NCBI GenBank assembly: GCA_023459055.1
Contig: JAEWVR010000011.1
Coordinates: 310,001 to 374,000, forward strand
Length of the DNA: 64,000 nucleotides
DNA from: Fibrobacterota bacterium
GTDB taxonomy: Bacteria > Fibrobacterota > Chitinivibrionia > Chitinivibrionales > Chitinispirillaceae
Direction: 5' to 3'
Positions within the stretch are counted from its first letter, which is position 1. Each line of letters starts with the position of its first letter. Shown piece by piece: positions 7,902-16,792 of this stretch. The translations under genes and the position numbers were made by a program. Below the pieces are notes generated by a model. The model saw only the letters and a list, made by a program, of their open reading frames with translations, was not told the DNA's origin and ran no database searches.

Positions 7902-9599
7902 GTGATCCGCCATATATATATTTTTTTTATTTTTCTAACAGTTATAATTGTTGAGGCATTGTCACAAACATCCAGTACCCCCAGTCTCTCGACATCCATT
8001 AAGTGTATTTACCCCGATGATGATTCCGCAAGCGCAATCATTAAACAACTCGCGGCAGGTATTCACAAAGATTCATCCGCACAGCTTATGCGTCTATTTG
8101 ATTCCCTTGGCTTTACAAAAGCATCATATGACAGCATTCAAACGGCATATATCAGCGGACACCGTGCAATTATCACCGGCGACACTATAATCGCCGATGA
8201 TTCCATCTACAAAAAATTCAAAAGTAGTACATTGTATCCATGTCCATTCGATCGTTCTGCAATAGACAACGCAGCACTCAGTCTGAATCGTATCTACGCC
8301 GAGAATGGGTATCCGTTTGCATCAATAAATACGGAACTTAAACATTCCGGTACATCCCAGGACAGAGATTCTCTATTTGTTCTATTTACTGTTAATAAAG
8401 AACAGTTTACACGGAATACACGGCCACATTTCCGGACCCTTAAGGGAACATCACCGGCAATTCTCCTGCGATATGTTGACATACAGGACAGTGAACCATT
8501 TGATATCAGGCAGGTCGAAAGTTCCATTTCAAAATTGAAAATGAACAGTATTATCGAAAACGCATCCTATCTTCCACCGCTCTTGATAAAAGACACTATT
8601 ACATCAGATTCTGCTGTAATAGCAACTGTCCCCTTTACTATTATTGACAAATCAGGACTAGGATTTGAAGGTGCGGTTGGATTTGAATCCGATCAGGATA
8701 ATAAGCCATCAGTAAAAGGAAGTGCATCATTATCGTTACTTAATATGTTTCATGGCGCAGAAGCACTTGCGTTCACCTACAGCGGCTCTGATGTAAAGCA
8801 GCTATTTGATGTTATTCTGTCGAAACCATTCATTTTTAATCTTCCACTTGGAATTAATGCAAACGGGGGCATGGAAATTGCAAAGGATGATTACGGATTC
8901 GTCTACGGTAACACCCGTACTATTATCACCTTTAACACGTTCTGGACCGGCGGGATTGGAGTTGAGTACAATGAAACAACAACAAAAAGTGTCGCCGGAA
9001 CAACCGGAAGCGGCAGCTATCTTGGAGGTACACTTTTACTGCTCCGGAATTCTCCTGACTTTACAAAAGGATTGCTTCTTCATCGCATACTGTTTGAATT
9101 CGGAAGTGGTATAGCTAAAAAAGAGATACGCTATAACCGTTCACGGATTTTATTTAACGCATCAGTACAGGTACCGTTTTTAAAATCACAGGCCTTCGTA
9201 TCCCGCCTGATTACATCACACATAATCTCCAAAGAAACAACGCTCTTACCGGTAGAACTTATTCGTTATGGCGGCAGCACGAATCTGCGGGGATACTCAG
9301 AAAACCTGTTCGCATTCCGTACTGCAGCAATCGGGCAATTTGAACTACACCACTATTTCAGTACCAATGGCACAGTATTTATATTCATTGACGGTGGTGC
9401 CGGTTTTACCGGTGATATCGCCTACGACAGTCACGCATGGACATCATTATTAGGTTATGGTACCGGTATCAGGATTCCATCCAGAGCAGGGATAGTATCA
9501 TTAAGCTGGGCTCGCAATAAAGATGATACCAAAAGCATTGGACGCATACATTTGCAGTTTCAGAATGATTTATCGCGATTAACAGAAAAATTCCGGTGA
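7902..9599 (+). CDS. Omp85/TamA-like outer-membrane protein
   Basis: A 565-aa outer-membrane protein. A hydrophobic signal segment (IYIFFIFLTVIIVEALS, ~5-21) leads to a periplasmic region (~25-250), possibly POTRA-like, then a C-terminal barrel of alternating strands from GLGFEGAVGF onward. It contains NLRGYSENLF, matching the (V/L)RGY/F motif of Omp85 barrels, and ends like a bacterial surface antigen domain. GTG start preceded by AGGAAAAAAGA. At this length it is closer to TamA/short Omp85 proteins than to BamA. The next gene starts 4 bp later, so the two are co-expressed. Role (outer-membrane insertion or export) is inferred. Confidence 0.7.
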   Translation: MIRHIYIFFIFLTVIIVEALSQTSSTPSLSTSIKCIYPDDDSASAIIKQLAAGIHKDSSAQLMRLFDSLGFTKASYDSIQTAYISGHRAIITGDTIIADDSIYKKFKSSTLYPCPFDRSAIDNAALSLNRIYAENGYPFASINTELKHSGTSQDRDSLFVLFTVNKEQFTRNTRPHFRTLKGTSPAILLRYVDIQDSEPFDIRQVESSISKLKMNSIIENASYLPPLLIKDTITSDSAVIATVPFTIIDKSGLGFEGAVGFESDQDNKPSVKGSASLSLLNMFHGAEALAFTYSGSDVKQLFDVILSKPFIFNLPLGINANGGMEIAKDDYGFVYGNTRTIITFNTFWTGGIGVEYNETTTKSVAGTTGSGSYLGGTLLLLRNSPDFTKGLLLHRILFEFGSGIAKKEIRYNRSRILFNASVQVPFLKSQAFVSRLITSHIISKETTLLPVELIRYGGSTNLRGYSENLFAFRTAAIGQFELHHYFSTNGTVFIFIDGGAGFTGDIAYDSHAWTSLLGYGTGIRIPSRAGIVSLSWARNKDDTKSIGRIHLQFQNDLSRLTEKFR

Positions 9600-9603
9600 C
9601 ACA

Positions 9604-11370
9604 ATGAGACAATCACAATCGCAACCGCATTTCACTAATTACAATAAAAAAACATTTTGTACAGTATCTCATATAATTGTTACAGTTATGCTTTTATGCC
9701 ATTCGCTCCAGGCAACCGACTGCCCCCCGGACTCCTTGTCATCAGATAAAAAAATCATATCAATTTCACAGCATGCTCAAACGACTGATGAATCATGTTT
9801 ATTGACAATTATAAGTACAATTGACACCAGCCGCAGCTCTATTCCTGACACATTAGTAAGCGTTCTCAACCGCTGGACAGCGCATCACCATGTATCATCA
9901 AAACTTCTCTGCACAGGATATAACAACCAGTTTGTTCATCATCATGAACAGTTATGGAATACACTATGGCGAAGTTTCCAGGCATCACATAAGCCATTAT
10001 TTTTAGAGGCATACAGATTATACAATGACGGATCAATATATACGGCTGATACACTGCTCCATATCTATGACAGTGAAGGAAAAACAGACAATCAGACACT
10101 ATCCCTGTGGATTAAAATCAAGACAATCACCAAGGACTACAAGGCAATCCCGCCACTTTATTGCAGATTGTTTTCGCTGGTTTCTCAATCACCCAAAGAA
10201 TTGTCCTTGCCCGGGGGCATACCTGGCAGCATACATAGTATCAAAACTCAGTTCCAGCAGACACTTGACGAATCAGGAAAAGATAACATTCCGCAGATTC
10301 TGAGTGGCTTTAAAAATTGCATATTATCAATGAAGAACGTTTATGATCCGGAATTACTCCGGTGGCTGGCGTACTTGTCAGGTAACTACGGTCTTTACGA
10401 TGATGAGCTGGAGGTCACCCTTGCAATCCGAAGTAGTGACGATGGCTTTTCGACAAGCGGTGACCTTGCAGATATCGCGCGAAACAGATTTTTCAACAAA
10501 TCATTTGTTCATGCACTCAGGGCCGGTCGGGAAGCATTCAAAAAGGCAGACAATGATAACGACCGGAGTACCGCCGGTTCACTCATCTATCAGTCGTTTG
10601 TCGCTCTCGGCCTCAATGACAGTGCATTACAATGGATAGGATACGCAAAGCTTTCAAATCTGAATAATTTACAAAATGCAATCAACCTCTATCAGCTGAG
10701 CGGTCAGACAGCACTGGCTCAGGCACTGATCAATAAGTTACAATCATCAGTTACAAAAGATACACTTACTATACGACAAGCCCTCTTTTCCCAAAATCTT
10801 AAAGCCGCATATGAATTGCTTCACCATAATGATTCCCTGAAAAGTCACAAAAATGAATTATATCTCTGGAAAGTTCGTGTTACCCTTTTCAATAAAGAAT
10901 CTGATAACCTGATGAAATTGCTGGACTCAATACCTGAAATCCCACAATTCAGAGGTGCTGCGGAAGTTCTTGAATACAAATACCGTGCTCTTAAACTTAT
11001 GGATTGCCCTGAAGTCCTTGAAGCCTGGCAACTAATAGAATATAATATCTATATAAATAGATTTTCGGCAGCGCTCGCGTTTTTTGAGCAATTACAATGC
11101 AATATATATTGCAAGACAGTGTGTGCACGTGTTATAGTACATCGTCTATTCGAAAGGAAAAAAATTGCTGATGCGCTTGCTGTCTTAAGCAGCTTTGATG
11201 AATCCGGCATTTCAGCTGAGTTACTTTACCTGAAGGCACTGTGCCTTCTTGAACAAAAAAATCCGGCTGAAAGCAGGATATTACTGGAAAAAATTTTACT
11301 TGATTTTCCAGACGATATTTATTCAGGTAAGGCACGTCTTGTTCTTTCTGATTTAAAATCAGGTCAATAA
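9604..11370 (+). CDS. Exported TPR-like helical-repeat protein
   Basis: A 588-aa protein, probably periplasmic. After a basic N-terminus the signal-like core SHIIVTVMLLCHSLQA precedes a cleavage-type site. The rest is helical, with degenerate TPR signatures clearest at the end (ELLYLKALCLLEQKNPAESR and the following LDFPDD...KARLVL). It follows the Omp85-like gene by 4 bp and so is translationally linked. By analogy with TamB/BamD-type accessories or PorW-like TPR proteins it may serve the barrel, but no family assignment is secure. Confidence 0.6.
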   Translation: MRQSQSQPHFTNYNKKTFCTVSHIIVTVMLLCHSLQATDCPPDSLSSDKKIISISQHAQTTDESCLLTIISTIDTSRSSIPDTLVSVLNRWTAHHHVSSKLLCTGYNNQFVHHHEQLWNTLWRSFQASHKPLFLEAYRLYNDGSIYTADTLLHIYDSEGKTDNQTLSLWIKIKTITKDYKAIPPLYCRLFSLVSQSPKELSLPGGIPGSIHSIKTQFQQTLDESGKDNIPQILSGFKNCILSMKNVYDPELLRWLAYLSGNYGLYDDELEVTLAIRSSDDGFSTSGDLADIARNRFFNKSFVHALRAGREAFKKADNDNDRSTAGSLIYQSFVALGLNDSALQWIGYAKLSNLNNLQNAINLYQLSGQTALAQALINKLQSSVTKDTLTIRQALFSQNLKAAYELLHHNDSLKSHKNELYLWKVRVTLFNKESDNLMKLLDSIPEIPQFRGAAEVLEYKYRALKLMDCPEVLEAWQLIEYNIYINRFSAALAFFEQLQCNIYCKTVCARVIVHRLFERKKIADALAVLSSFDESGISAELLYLKALCLLEQKNPAESRILLEKILLDFPDDIYSGKARLVLSDLKSGQ

Positions 11371-11432
11371 CGGCACTTACACTGTTTTACACAAAATGTT
11401 GGCATGTACAATCTCTGGAGAATTATTACATC

Positions 11433-11678
11433 ATGAGTATAAGGTGGATCAGGAATATTCTTGTCAATGATGACAAATGCACAGTAGAGATTCAGATTGG
11501 TGACAAAAAAATTGGTGACAAATGCTATACGCGGATCAACACAGAAGTTGAACAATGGTTCGAAAACATTTTTGATACAAGGGCGGATATCATTGCGCAG
11601 GGTGTTGACATTCTGCGAAAACGTCTTGATGGTAAAAAATTAACTTATCCCGATGGAAGACCTTATGACTGGCAGTAA
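11433..11678 (+). CDS. Conserved-looking 81-aa protein of unknown function
   Basis: Soluble, mixed charge, starts MSIRWIRNILVNDDKCTV; no family recognised. It is preceded by CTGGAGAA 9 nt upstream of the ATG, and its 3' end overlaps the start of the GH57 gene by 14 bp, so the two are probably translationally coupled. This coupling suggests a role linked to glycan or glycogen metabolism, but nothing in the sequence shows it. The repeated IGDK segment (IGDKKIGDK) is a small internal duplication. Confidence 0.65.
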   Translation: MSIRWIRNILVNDDKCTVEIQIGDKKIGDKCYTRINTEVEQWFENIFDTRADIIAQGVDILRKRLDGKKLTYPDGRPYDWQ

Positions 11679-14157
11679 TCATAAAAAATACATTATCGTT
11701 CATGGACATTTTTATCAACCACCACGTGAAAATCCGTGGTTAAGTGAAATTGAACAGCAACCGTCAGCGGCACCCTACCATGACTGGAATGAACGCATCT
11801 ATGACGAGTGTTACAGACCAAACGCTCATTCACGTTTACTTGATGCGCATGGTATGATAACCGATATTTATAACAACTACGAAACAATGAGTTTTAATTT
11901 CGGTCCGACATTGTTTTCATGGATCGAACAGCATCACAAAGGTACCGCACAGCGTATCATTGATGCAGACAAGAGAAGTGCTGAGATTTTCAACGGACAT
12001 GGTAACAGTATCGCGCAGGTTTACAACCACATTATCATGCCTCTTGCATCGCGTAAAGACCAGCTTACACAGCTCAGATGGGCAAAACATTTCTTCATTC
12101 AAAAATTCGGTCGGGAGCCTGAAGGTATCTGGCTTGCAGAAACAGCGATCAATATGGAAACAGTCACTTGCCTTATTGAGGAAAATTTCAAGTTCGTTGT
12201 CCTCTCTCCCAATCAGGCAGAAAGTTTCAGACCATTGGATCATCACTCACACTGGACCAATACAGCGCACCACCCAATTGATACAAGAAGAACGTACAGG
12301 ATTATACCACGTGATGCATCCGGGAATCAGGCAACCGGTGGCCATCTTGATGTGTTCTTCTTTGATGAGGGATTGTCAAAAGAGGTCAGTTTCATGGATC
12401 TTCTGAAGGATTCAGCCACACTTGGAAGCAGGATTAATAAATGTTATGATGGCGCATTCCAGAATCAAGTAGTAACAATCGCCACGGATGGTGAAACATT
12501 CGGTCATCACAAAGCATTTGGTGATATGTGCCTTGCATACTTTTTCAGGAAAGTTGCTCCAAAACTTGATATTACGCCTGTAAACTTTGGATACTACCTC
12601 GAACTGCATCCGCCGCAGTTTGAAGTTTCTTTACGTAATGCACATGGCGAAGGAACTGCATGGAGCTGCGCACATGGTGTTGGACGATGGATCAGGGACT
12701 GCGGATGTAAAACCGGTGGAGAGCCCCACTGGAAACAGCACTGGCGCGAACCGTTACGCCATGCTCTCAACAATCTCCAGAAACACATTGACACCCACTA
12801 CGAAACATCTATGTCGCAATTTGTAAATAAACCATGGCTCATTCGGGACAAATACATTACCTGCGATAAAACATCATGGGTAAGCCTTAAAAATCTTCTT
12901 GACACAGATGCCGTTGTGCAGCCACTTGAAAAGGATCAGGTCTATGCATGCATGAGGCTTCTTGAAGCCCAGAAGTTCATGCTTTTCTCGTTTACATCAT
13001 GCGCGTGGTTTTTCAGTGAAATCAGCGGTATTGAAGCAATGCAGAATCTTTCCTATGCGTGCCGGGCGCTACAGCTGGGGATAGCACCTGAAAATCAGCA
13101 CGCAGTGCTTGAGAGTTTCCTTAACGACCTTGGGAAAGTTCCCAGTAATTTACATAATACGACAGGACGTTCTCTTTTTGAAAAAGCTATACTACCATTC
13201 TATAATCATGAACAGGTATTGAGCTTTACTGCTGCTGTCCATCGTGCAATTAATATCAAGACGAGCACAACGTTTAATCTTTTTGGATATCAGATAGCAA
13301 TTGAGCAGGTACTCCAGCAAAAACCGGGTTCCATTACCTATGATGGCTACATAGTACATCTTGACAACCCGTCATCAGGTGAAACAGGCATATTTCAGGT
13401 ACTTATTTCTCACCGTGATTACGCAGAGATTACCGGCTGGGTTATACCTTACCAGGATCCGGGAAAACTACGCCGCGAGATACCGCGTCCGGAGGTATGG
13501 ATGACACATCCGGGGGCGAAGCAGTACTCGTTAAACAATCTGTTCCTTATATCAAGCCAGGAGCTTGAAAGCTTTATACTTCAGAAGATCGCCAAAGATA
13601 CTGATATCCGTTTTACATCATGGATGAAGAAAAATGAACTTGAACTTGACTTTTTATCAAGACTGAATATCCCGGTTCCATCGTATTGTACTGCACCTAT
13701 GACATATGTACTTCAATCTGAATGGACCAGGGTGTGCCAGATGATGAGCACGCAGGGAAATGAAGACAAGGCATTTGCCGAGCTGCTGGAACTAAGCAGG
13801 CTCGCGAAGCAGTTTTCGCTTAAAATTGACACATCTGAGGGTGCCGGAATTCTGGAGGAACTCTTATACACAGAAATAACGCACCTGGCAACAAATCTGA
13901 CAGCTGAACGATGTAATAGAATCAGATATCTTATGAATATTGTAGACCGGTTCGAAATCGCTGTATCAAAAAGCCGGTTTGAAGACCTGTTCCACCCGAT
14001 TCTTTACGGAAAAGTCTCACAGCTTTATAATGAAATCGCTATAAGTCACAGAACCAGTGATACATCACATAAAAACGAAAGCAGGGAACTGCTGTTGCAG
14101 CTTCTCAGTTTTGCACGCCGTATGAATTTTAATACGGATTCATTTCAAGTAGCATAA
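11665..14157 (+). CDS. Glycoside hydrolase family 57 protein (alpha-amylase/branching type) with DUF3536-like C-terminus
   Basis: Cytoplasmic alpha-glucan-active enzyme, 830 aa. GH57 motifs: HGHFYQPPRENPW (13-25), WLAETA with the likely nucleophile Glu159, and TDGETFGHH with the likely acid/base Asp275. The C-terminal ~450 residues resemble the DUF3536 extension found on bacterial GH57 proteins. The start is taken as ATG 11665, because GGAAG lies 6-7 nt upstream; ATG 11653 has no ribosome binding site. No signal peptide. Specificity (amylase, 4-alpha-glucanotransferase or branching enzyme) cannot be set from sequence. Confidence 0.9.
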   Translation: MTGSNHKKYIIVHGHFYQPPRENPWLSEIEQQPSAAPYHDWNERIYDECYRPNAHSRLLDAHGMITDIYNNYETMSFNFGPTLFSWIEQHHKGTAQRIIDADKRSAEIFNGHGNSIAQVYNHIIMPLASRKDQLTQLRWAKHFFIQKFGREPEGIWLAETAINMETVTCLIEENFKFVVLSPNQAESFRPLDHHSHWTNTAHHPIDTRRTYRIIPRDASGNQATGGHLDVFFFDEGLSKEVSFMDLLKDSATLGSRINKCYDGAFQNQVVTIATDGETFGHHKAFGDMCLAYFFRKVAPKLDITPVNFGYYLELHPPQFEVSLRNAHGEGTAWSCAHGVGRWIRDCGCKTGGEPHWKQHWREPLRHALNNLQKHIDTHYETSMSQFVNKPWLIRDKYITCDKTSWVSLKNLLDTDAVVQPLEKDQVYACMRLLEAQKFMLFSFTSCAWFFSEISGIEAMQNLSYACRALQLGIAPENQHAVLESFLNDLGKVPSNLHNTTGRSLFEKAILPFYNHEQVLSFTAAVHRAINIKTSTTFNLFGYQIAIEQVLQQKPGSITYDGYIVHLDNPSSGETGIFQVLISHRDYAEITGWVIPYQDPGKLRREIPRPEVWMTHPGAKQYSLNNLFLISSQELESFILQKIAKDTDIRFTSWMKKNELELDFLSRLNIPVPSYCTAPMTYVLQSEWTRVCQMMSTQGNEDKAFAELLELSRLAKQFSLKIDTSEGAGILEELLYTEITHLATNLTAERCNRIRYLMNIVDRFEIAVSKSRFEDLFHPILYGKVSQLYNEIAISHRTSDTSHKNESRELLLQLLSFARRMNFNTDSFQVA

Positions 14158-14171
14158 ACGTATGGTAGAAT

Positions 14172-14199
14172 GGCGGCTGACTATGAGATCACAGCCGCC
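14172..14199 (+). terminator. GC-rich hairpin after the GH57 gene
   Basis: GGCGGCTG (14172-14179) pairs with CAGCCGCC (14192-14199). There is no U-run, so it may be a Rho-dependent end, an mRNA-stabilising hairpin or a processing site. Confidence 0.4.
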
Positions 14200-14356
14200 T
14201 GACACCGATCTCAGTTAAGTGAGACCTGCGATATAACGTTTCCGTTTTTTCCAATTCGCTATCAGGCCTTTATTATTTAGTAATTATTGCTTTTCTAAAA
14301 ATCGTGTCATATATTTAACCATAGTATATGATGTTTTTGAATCGTCTGAGAATTGG

Positions 14357-14617
14357 ATGAAGATAATGTTAGAAAATTTTATGTTTCTCTGGTTAATTCA
14401 AGGTTTTATTCTAATTCTTGGAGTTGCTTTGGGACACAGTGCAATCCTTCTTAAGCTTCGTTCAGAAGAAAACAGGAAAAAAGAGCTTGAGATTTCCCTC
14501 CTTGAAAAAAGGTCTGAAATTCTTCAACAGGGTAAGAAAATCGCACAGGATCTTGAAGATGTGCTGTATAAAGCCAAGGTTCAAAAAGAGATAGATGATA
14601 TAATCAAAAAAGATTGA
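14357..14617 (+). CDS. Small membrane-anchored coiled-coil protein, 86 aa
   Basis: One N-terminal transmembrane helix (~8-32, FLWLIQGFILILGVALGHSA) followed by a charged helix (~35-86) rich in Lys/Glu with heptad-like Leu/Ile spacing. No family recognised. It stands alone between a hairpin on the left and a promoter on the right. The start could also be the ATG three codons later, which has GGATGAAG upstream. Confidence 0.55.
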   Translation: MKIMLENFMFLWLIQGFILILGVALGHSAILLKLRSEENRKKELEISLLEKRSEILQQGKKIAQDLEDVLYKAKVQKEIDDIIKKD

Positions 14618-14819
14618 TCTGTATACTGCGCACTTATCACCTGACTGACTGCATCGTTGATTTTTCTTTCATAAAAAACCATCAGTTTGTTTATCCAAAA
14701 AAAATTGTGTTTTTTTCAATTTTCCAGTATAATTTTTAATAGCGTTTGGACGTACATTAGGTGGATGGGTTTATTAAGAAAGTATTTTTAAATTATTTAT
14801 CTGTATTATAAAAAAAACA

Positions 14820-14848
14820 TTGACATTAATTTTGGAATTCATTATTAT
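14820..14848 (+). promoter_or_regulatory. Strong sigma-70-type promoter for the acidic 61-aa gene
   Basis: Perfect TTGACA (14820-14825), 17-bp spacer, TATTAT (14843-14848), in A/T-rich DNA with upstream A-tracts. Expected start near 14855, about 50 nt before the ATG. Confidence 0.7.
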
Positions 14849-14905
14849 TTGATCTGAATTTTAATTTTTTTGACATTTGCTGATGTATGAGGGGAGGTGA
14901 AAACC

Positions 14906-15091
14906 ATGATTCTGGATGAACAATTCGATGCTGACGAAATCTTACGCGATGTTGATGAACGCTATGTCGATGAAGATTCAGATGCAGAAGAAGATATGCG
15001 GGAGCTTAATTTTGGAAATTTGCATGATGAGAACGCCAATTTCAGTGACATGGCTAGTGACCTCGACAGCCAGGACGATCTGTGGGAATAG
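14906..15091 (+). CDS. Very acidic 61-aa protein of unknown function
   Basis: About one third Asp/Glu (starts MILDEQFDADEILRDVDERY), almost no Lys, probably disordered or helical. GGGGAGG (14891-14897) lies 8 nt before ATG 14906; a GTG at 14897 overlaps this site and is rejected as the start. It has its own -35/-10 promoter and a strong terminator, so it is a dedicated, probably highly expressed gene. Acidic mini-proteins often bind basic partners (RNA polymerase, ribosomal or nucleoid proteins), but no family is recognised. Confidence 0.75.
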   Translation: MILDEQFDADEILRDVDERYVDEDSDAEEDMRELNFGNLHDENANFSDMASDLDSQDDLWE

Positions 15092-15145
15092 AATTCCACA
15101 TACGTTTGCACTGTTAATAAAACACCGTTGAACGTCATAAATTTC

Positions 15146-15176
15146 AGGCGGACATCCAATGTTCGCCTTTTTTTTT
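15146..15176 (+). terminator. Rho-independent terminator after the acidic gene
   Basis: AGGCGGACAT (15146-15155) pairs with ATGTTCGCCT (one G-T pair), followed by eight T. Confidence 0.93.
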
Positions 15177-15265
15177 GCCTGAAAGGAATTTATCACTTTA
15201 GCAGAATGTACATTCTAATCTTCAATAAAGCAGCAGAGTACCATTTCAAAGTGATAGTATAGCTT

Positions 15266-16048
15266 ATGCGTGATTTATCAACTGCCTTTTTTATTTCTGA
15301 TGCTCATTTCGGGATCAACCTTACTGGATGCGAAGACAGGGAAAAACATTTCTTTACATTTCTGGATACATTCAGGGATCAGATGTCATCCCTTTACATA
15401 ATTGGAGATCTTTTTGATTTCTGGATTGAATACAAACGGGCGATCCGTCCTGATTACTTTAATGTCCTGTATCATCTCAAAAAAGCAATTAATAACGGTG
15501 TCGAGATTCACTACCTTGCGGGAAATCATGATTTCGCACTTGGCTCGTTTCTCTCAAACCAGCTTGGTGTACATATTCATGAAGACCACTATCAAACTGT
15601 TATACAAAACCGCAGAGTTCATCTTTATCATGGGGATGGCCTTCTTAAGCAGGATAGAGGCTACCGGATTCTCAAACGTATCCTTCGTAACAAAACAAAT
15701 CAATTTTTTTACAAAATGCTGCACCCCGATATTGGCGTTAAACTAGGTACTGGAGCATCAGGATCAAGCCGTAAGTACCAGGAACGGTATACGCCGGAGT
15801 TCAGGGAACAGGTGAAACGGGAGTACCGCGAGAATGGAATCAGGTATTTGCAAAATGGTACCGAGATAGTTCTGTTTGGTCACAGTCATAACGCAGAGCT
15901 TGTCACATGCGATAAAGGTATCTATTGTAATACCGGAGCATGGCTCATACACTACAATTATGCGACAATGCACAATGGAGAATTGAAATTATGGACCTAT
16001 CCCCCATCTGCCGGTTCGCCGATTGAAATTCCGGCAATAAGAGGTTGA
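15266..16048 (+). CDS. lpxH: UDP-2,3-diacylglucosamine hydrolase-like metallophosphoesterase
   Basis: Lipid A pathway enzyme that cleaves UDP-2,3-diacylglucosamine to lipid X and UMP at the inner membrane. The 260-aa calcineurin-like fold has all metal-ligand blocks: D12-x-H14, G47-D48, GNHD (86-89), H122 in HGDG and GHSH (205-208). The family-typical DLFDFWIEY follows the second block. It has a basic insertion (~131-180) as the membrane-facing cap. No other lpx gene is adjacent. A non-lipid-A phosphoesterase is possible but less likely given the heptose genes in the window. Confidence 0.82.
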   Translation: MRDLSTAFFISDAHFGINLTGCEDREKHFFTFLDTFRDQMSSLYIIGDLFDFWIEYKRAIRPDYFNVLYHLKKAINNGVEIHYLAGNHDFALGSFLSNQLGVHIHEDHYQTVIQNRRVHLYHGDGLLKQDRGYRILKRILRNKTNQFFYKMLHPDIGVKLGTGASGSSRKYQERYTPEFREQVKREYRENGIRYLQNGTEIVLFGHSHNAELVTCDKGIYCNTGAWLIHYNYATMHNGELKLWTYPPSAGSPIEIPAIRG

Positions 16049-16063
16049 GGTTTTCTAATCCTG

Positions 16064-16111
16064 CCCTAACACTCGCCCCCTTGGGAATACCTGGCGAGGT
16101 GGGATTTAGGG
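16064..16111. repeat. Composite inverted repeat between convergent lpxH and HIT genes
   Basis: CCCTAA (16064-16069) and CTCGCC (16072-16077) are mirrored by GGCGAG (16093-16098) and TTAGGG (16106-16111). It could be a bidirectional terminator without U-tracts, or a short interspersed palindromic unit. Confidence 0.4.
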
Positions 16112-16194
16112 GATGGGAATCCTTTGACCAGGCTCAGATTGAACGAATGTTTGCTGTGCCAAGCTTGAATTAACATCGTGAGAGTGATGAAATC

Positions 16195-16680
16195 CTAATC
16201 AACGAAATACACTTTAAGTGCATCGAATGTTTCCGGAAGTGATTGAGAGATAACCTTTGTTTCTCCAAGTACCGGAAAAAAATTGGTATCACCGTTCCAG
16301 CGCGGAACAATATGCATATGGATATGCTGATCTATTCCTGCACCTGCAGGACGCCCAAGATTCATACCAATATTGAAACCATCAGGGTGAAATGCTTTTG
16401 AGAGTGCATCTTTACACTTACAGAGAAGTGACCACAGTTCCGACGATGTCTCAGTGTCAAGAGCAAGCATATCTGATGTATGCGTATATGGAATAACCAT
16501 AAGATGTCCGTTATTATACGGAAACAGATTCATGACAATGAAACAGGTTTTTCCTCTATACAGAATAAGATTCTTTTTATCATCATTTTCTGAAGGCTTG
16601 GTGCAGAAAACACAGCCATCATCTTTTTTATCAACATTTGCAATATAACTCATACGCCACGGTGCCCATAAAAGATCCAT
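16195..16680 (-). CDS. HIT-family nucleotide hydrolase/adenylyltransferase
   Basis: A 161-aa histidine-triad protein acting on nucleotide phosphate substrates such as Ap4A. The N-terminal LWAPWRMSYI and CVFC (23-26) are typical of the Ap4A phosphorylase-like/HIT branch with a Cys-containing zinc site. The triad is H119-x-H121-x-H123 (DQHIHMHIVPRWNGD). Short C-terminal extension. Monocistronic and convergent with lpxH. Exact substrate unknown. Confidence 0.88.
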   Translation of the reverse strand: MDLLWAPWRMSYIANVDKKDDGCVFCTKPSENDDKKNLILYRGKTCFIVMNLFPYNNGHLMVIPYTHTSDMLALDTETSSELWSLLCKCKDALSKAFHPDGFNIGMNLGRPAGAGIDQHIHMHIVPRWNGDTNFFPVLGETKVISQSLPETFDALKVYFVD

Positions 16681-16792
16681 TTAACAATATTCCTTTTTGT
16701 CTACCACAGAGCCACAGCAAGCACAGTTAATACTATTTAAAGCAAGTACGCCCCATACATACTTGTGACTTTGCGGAAAACAGCATCATATA

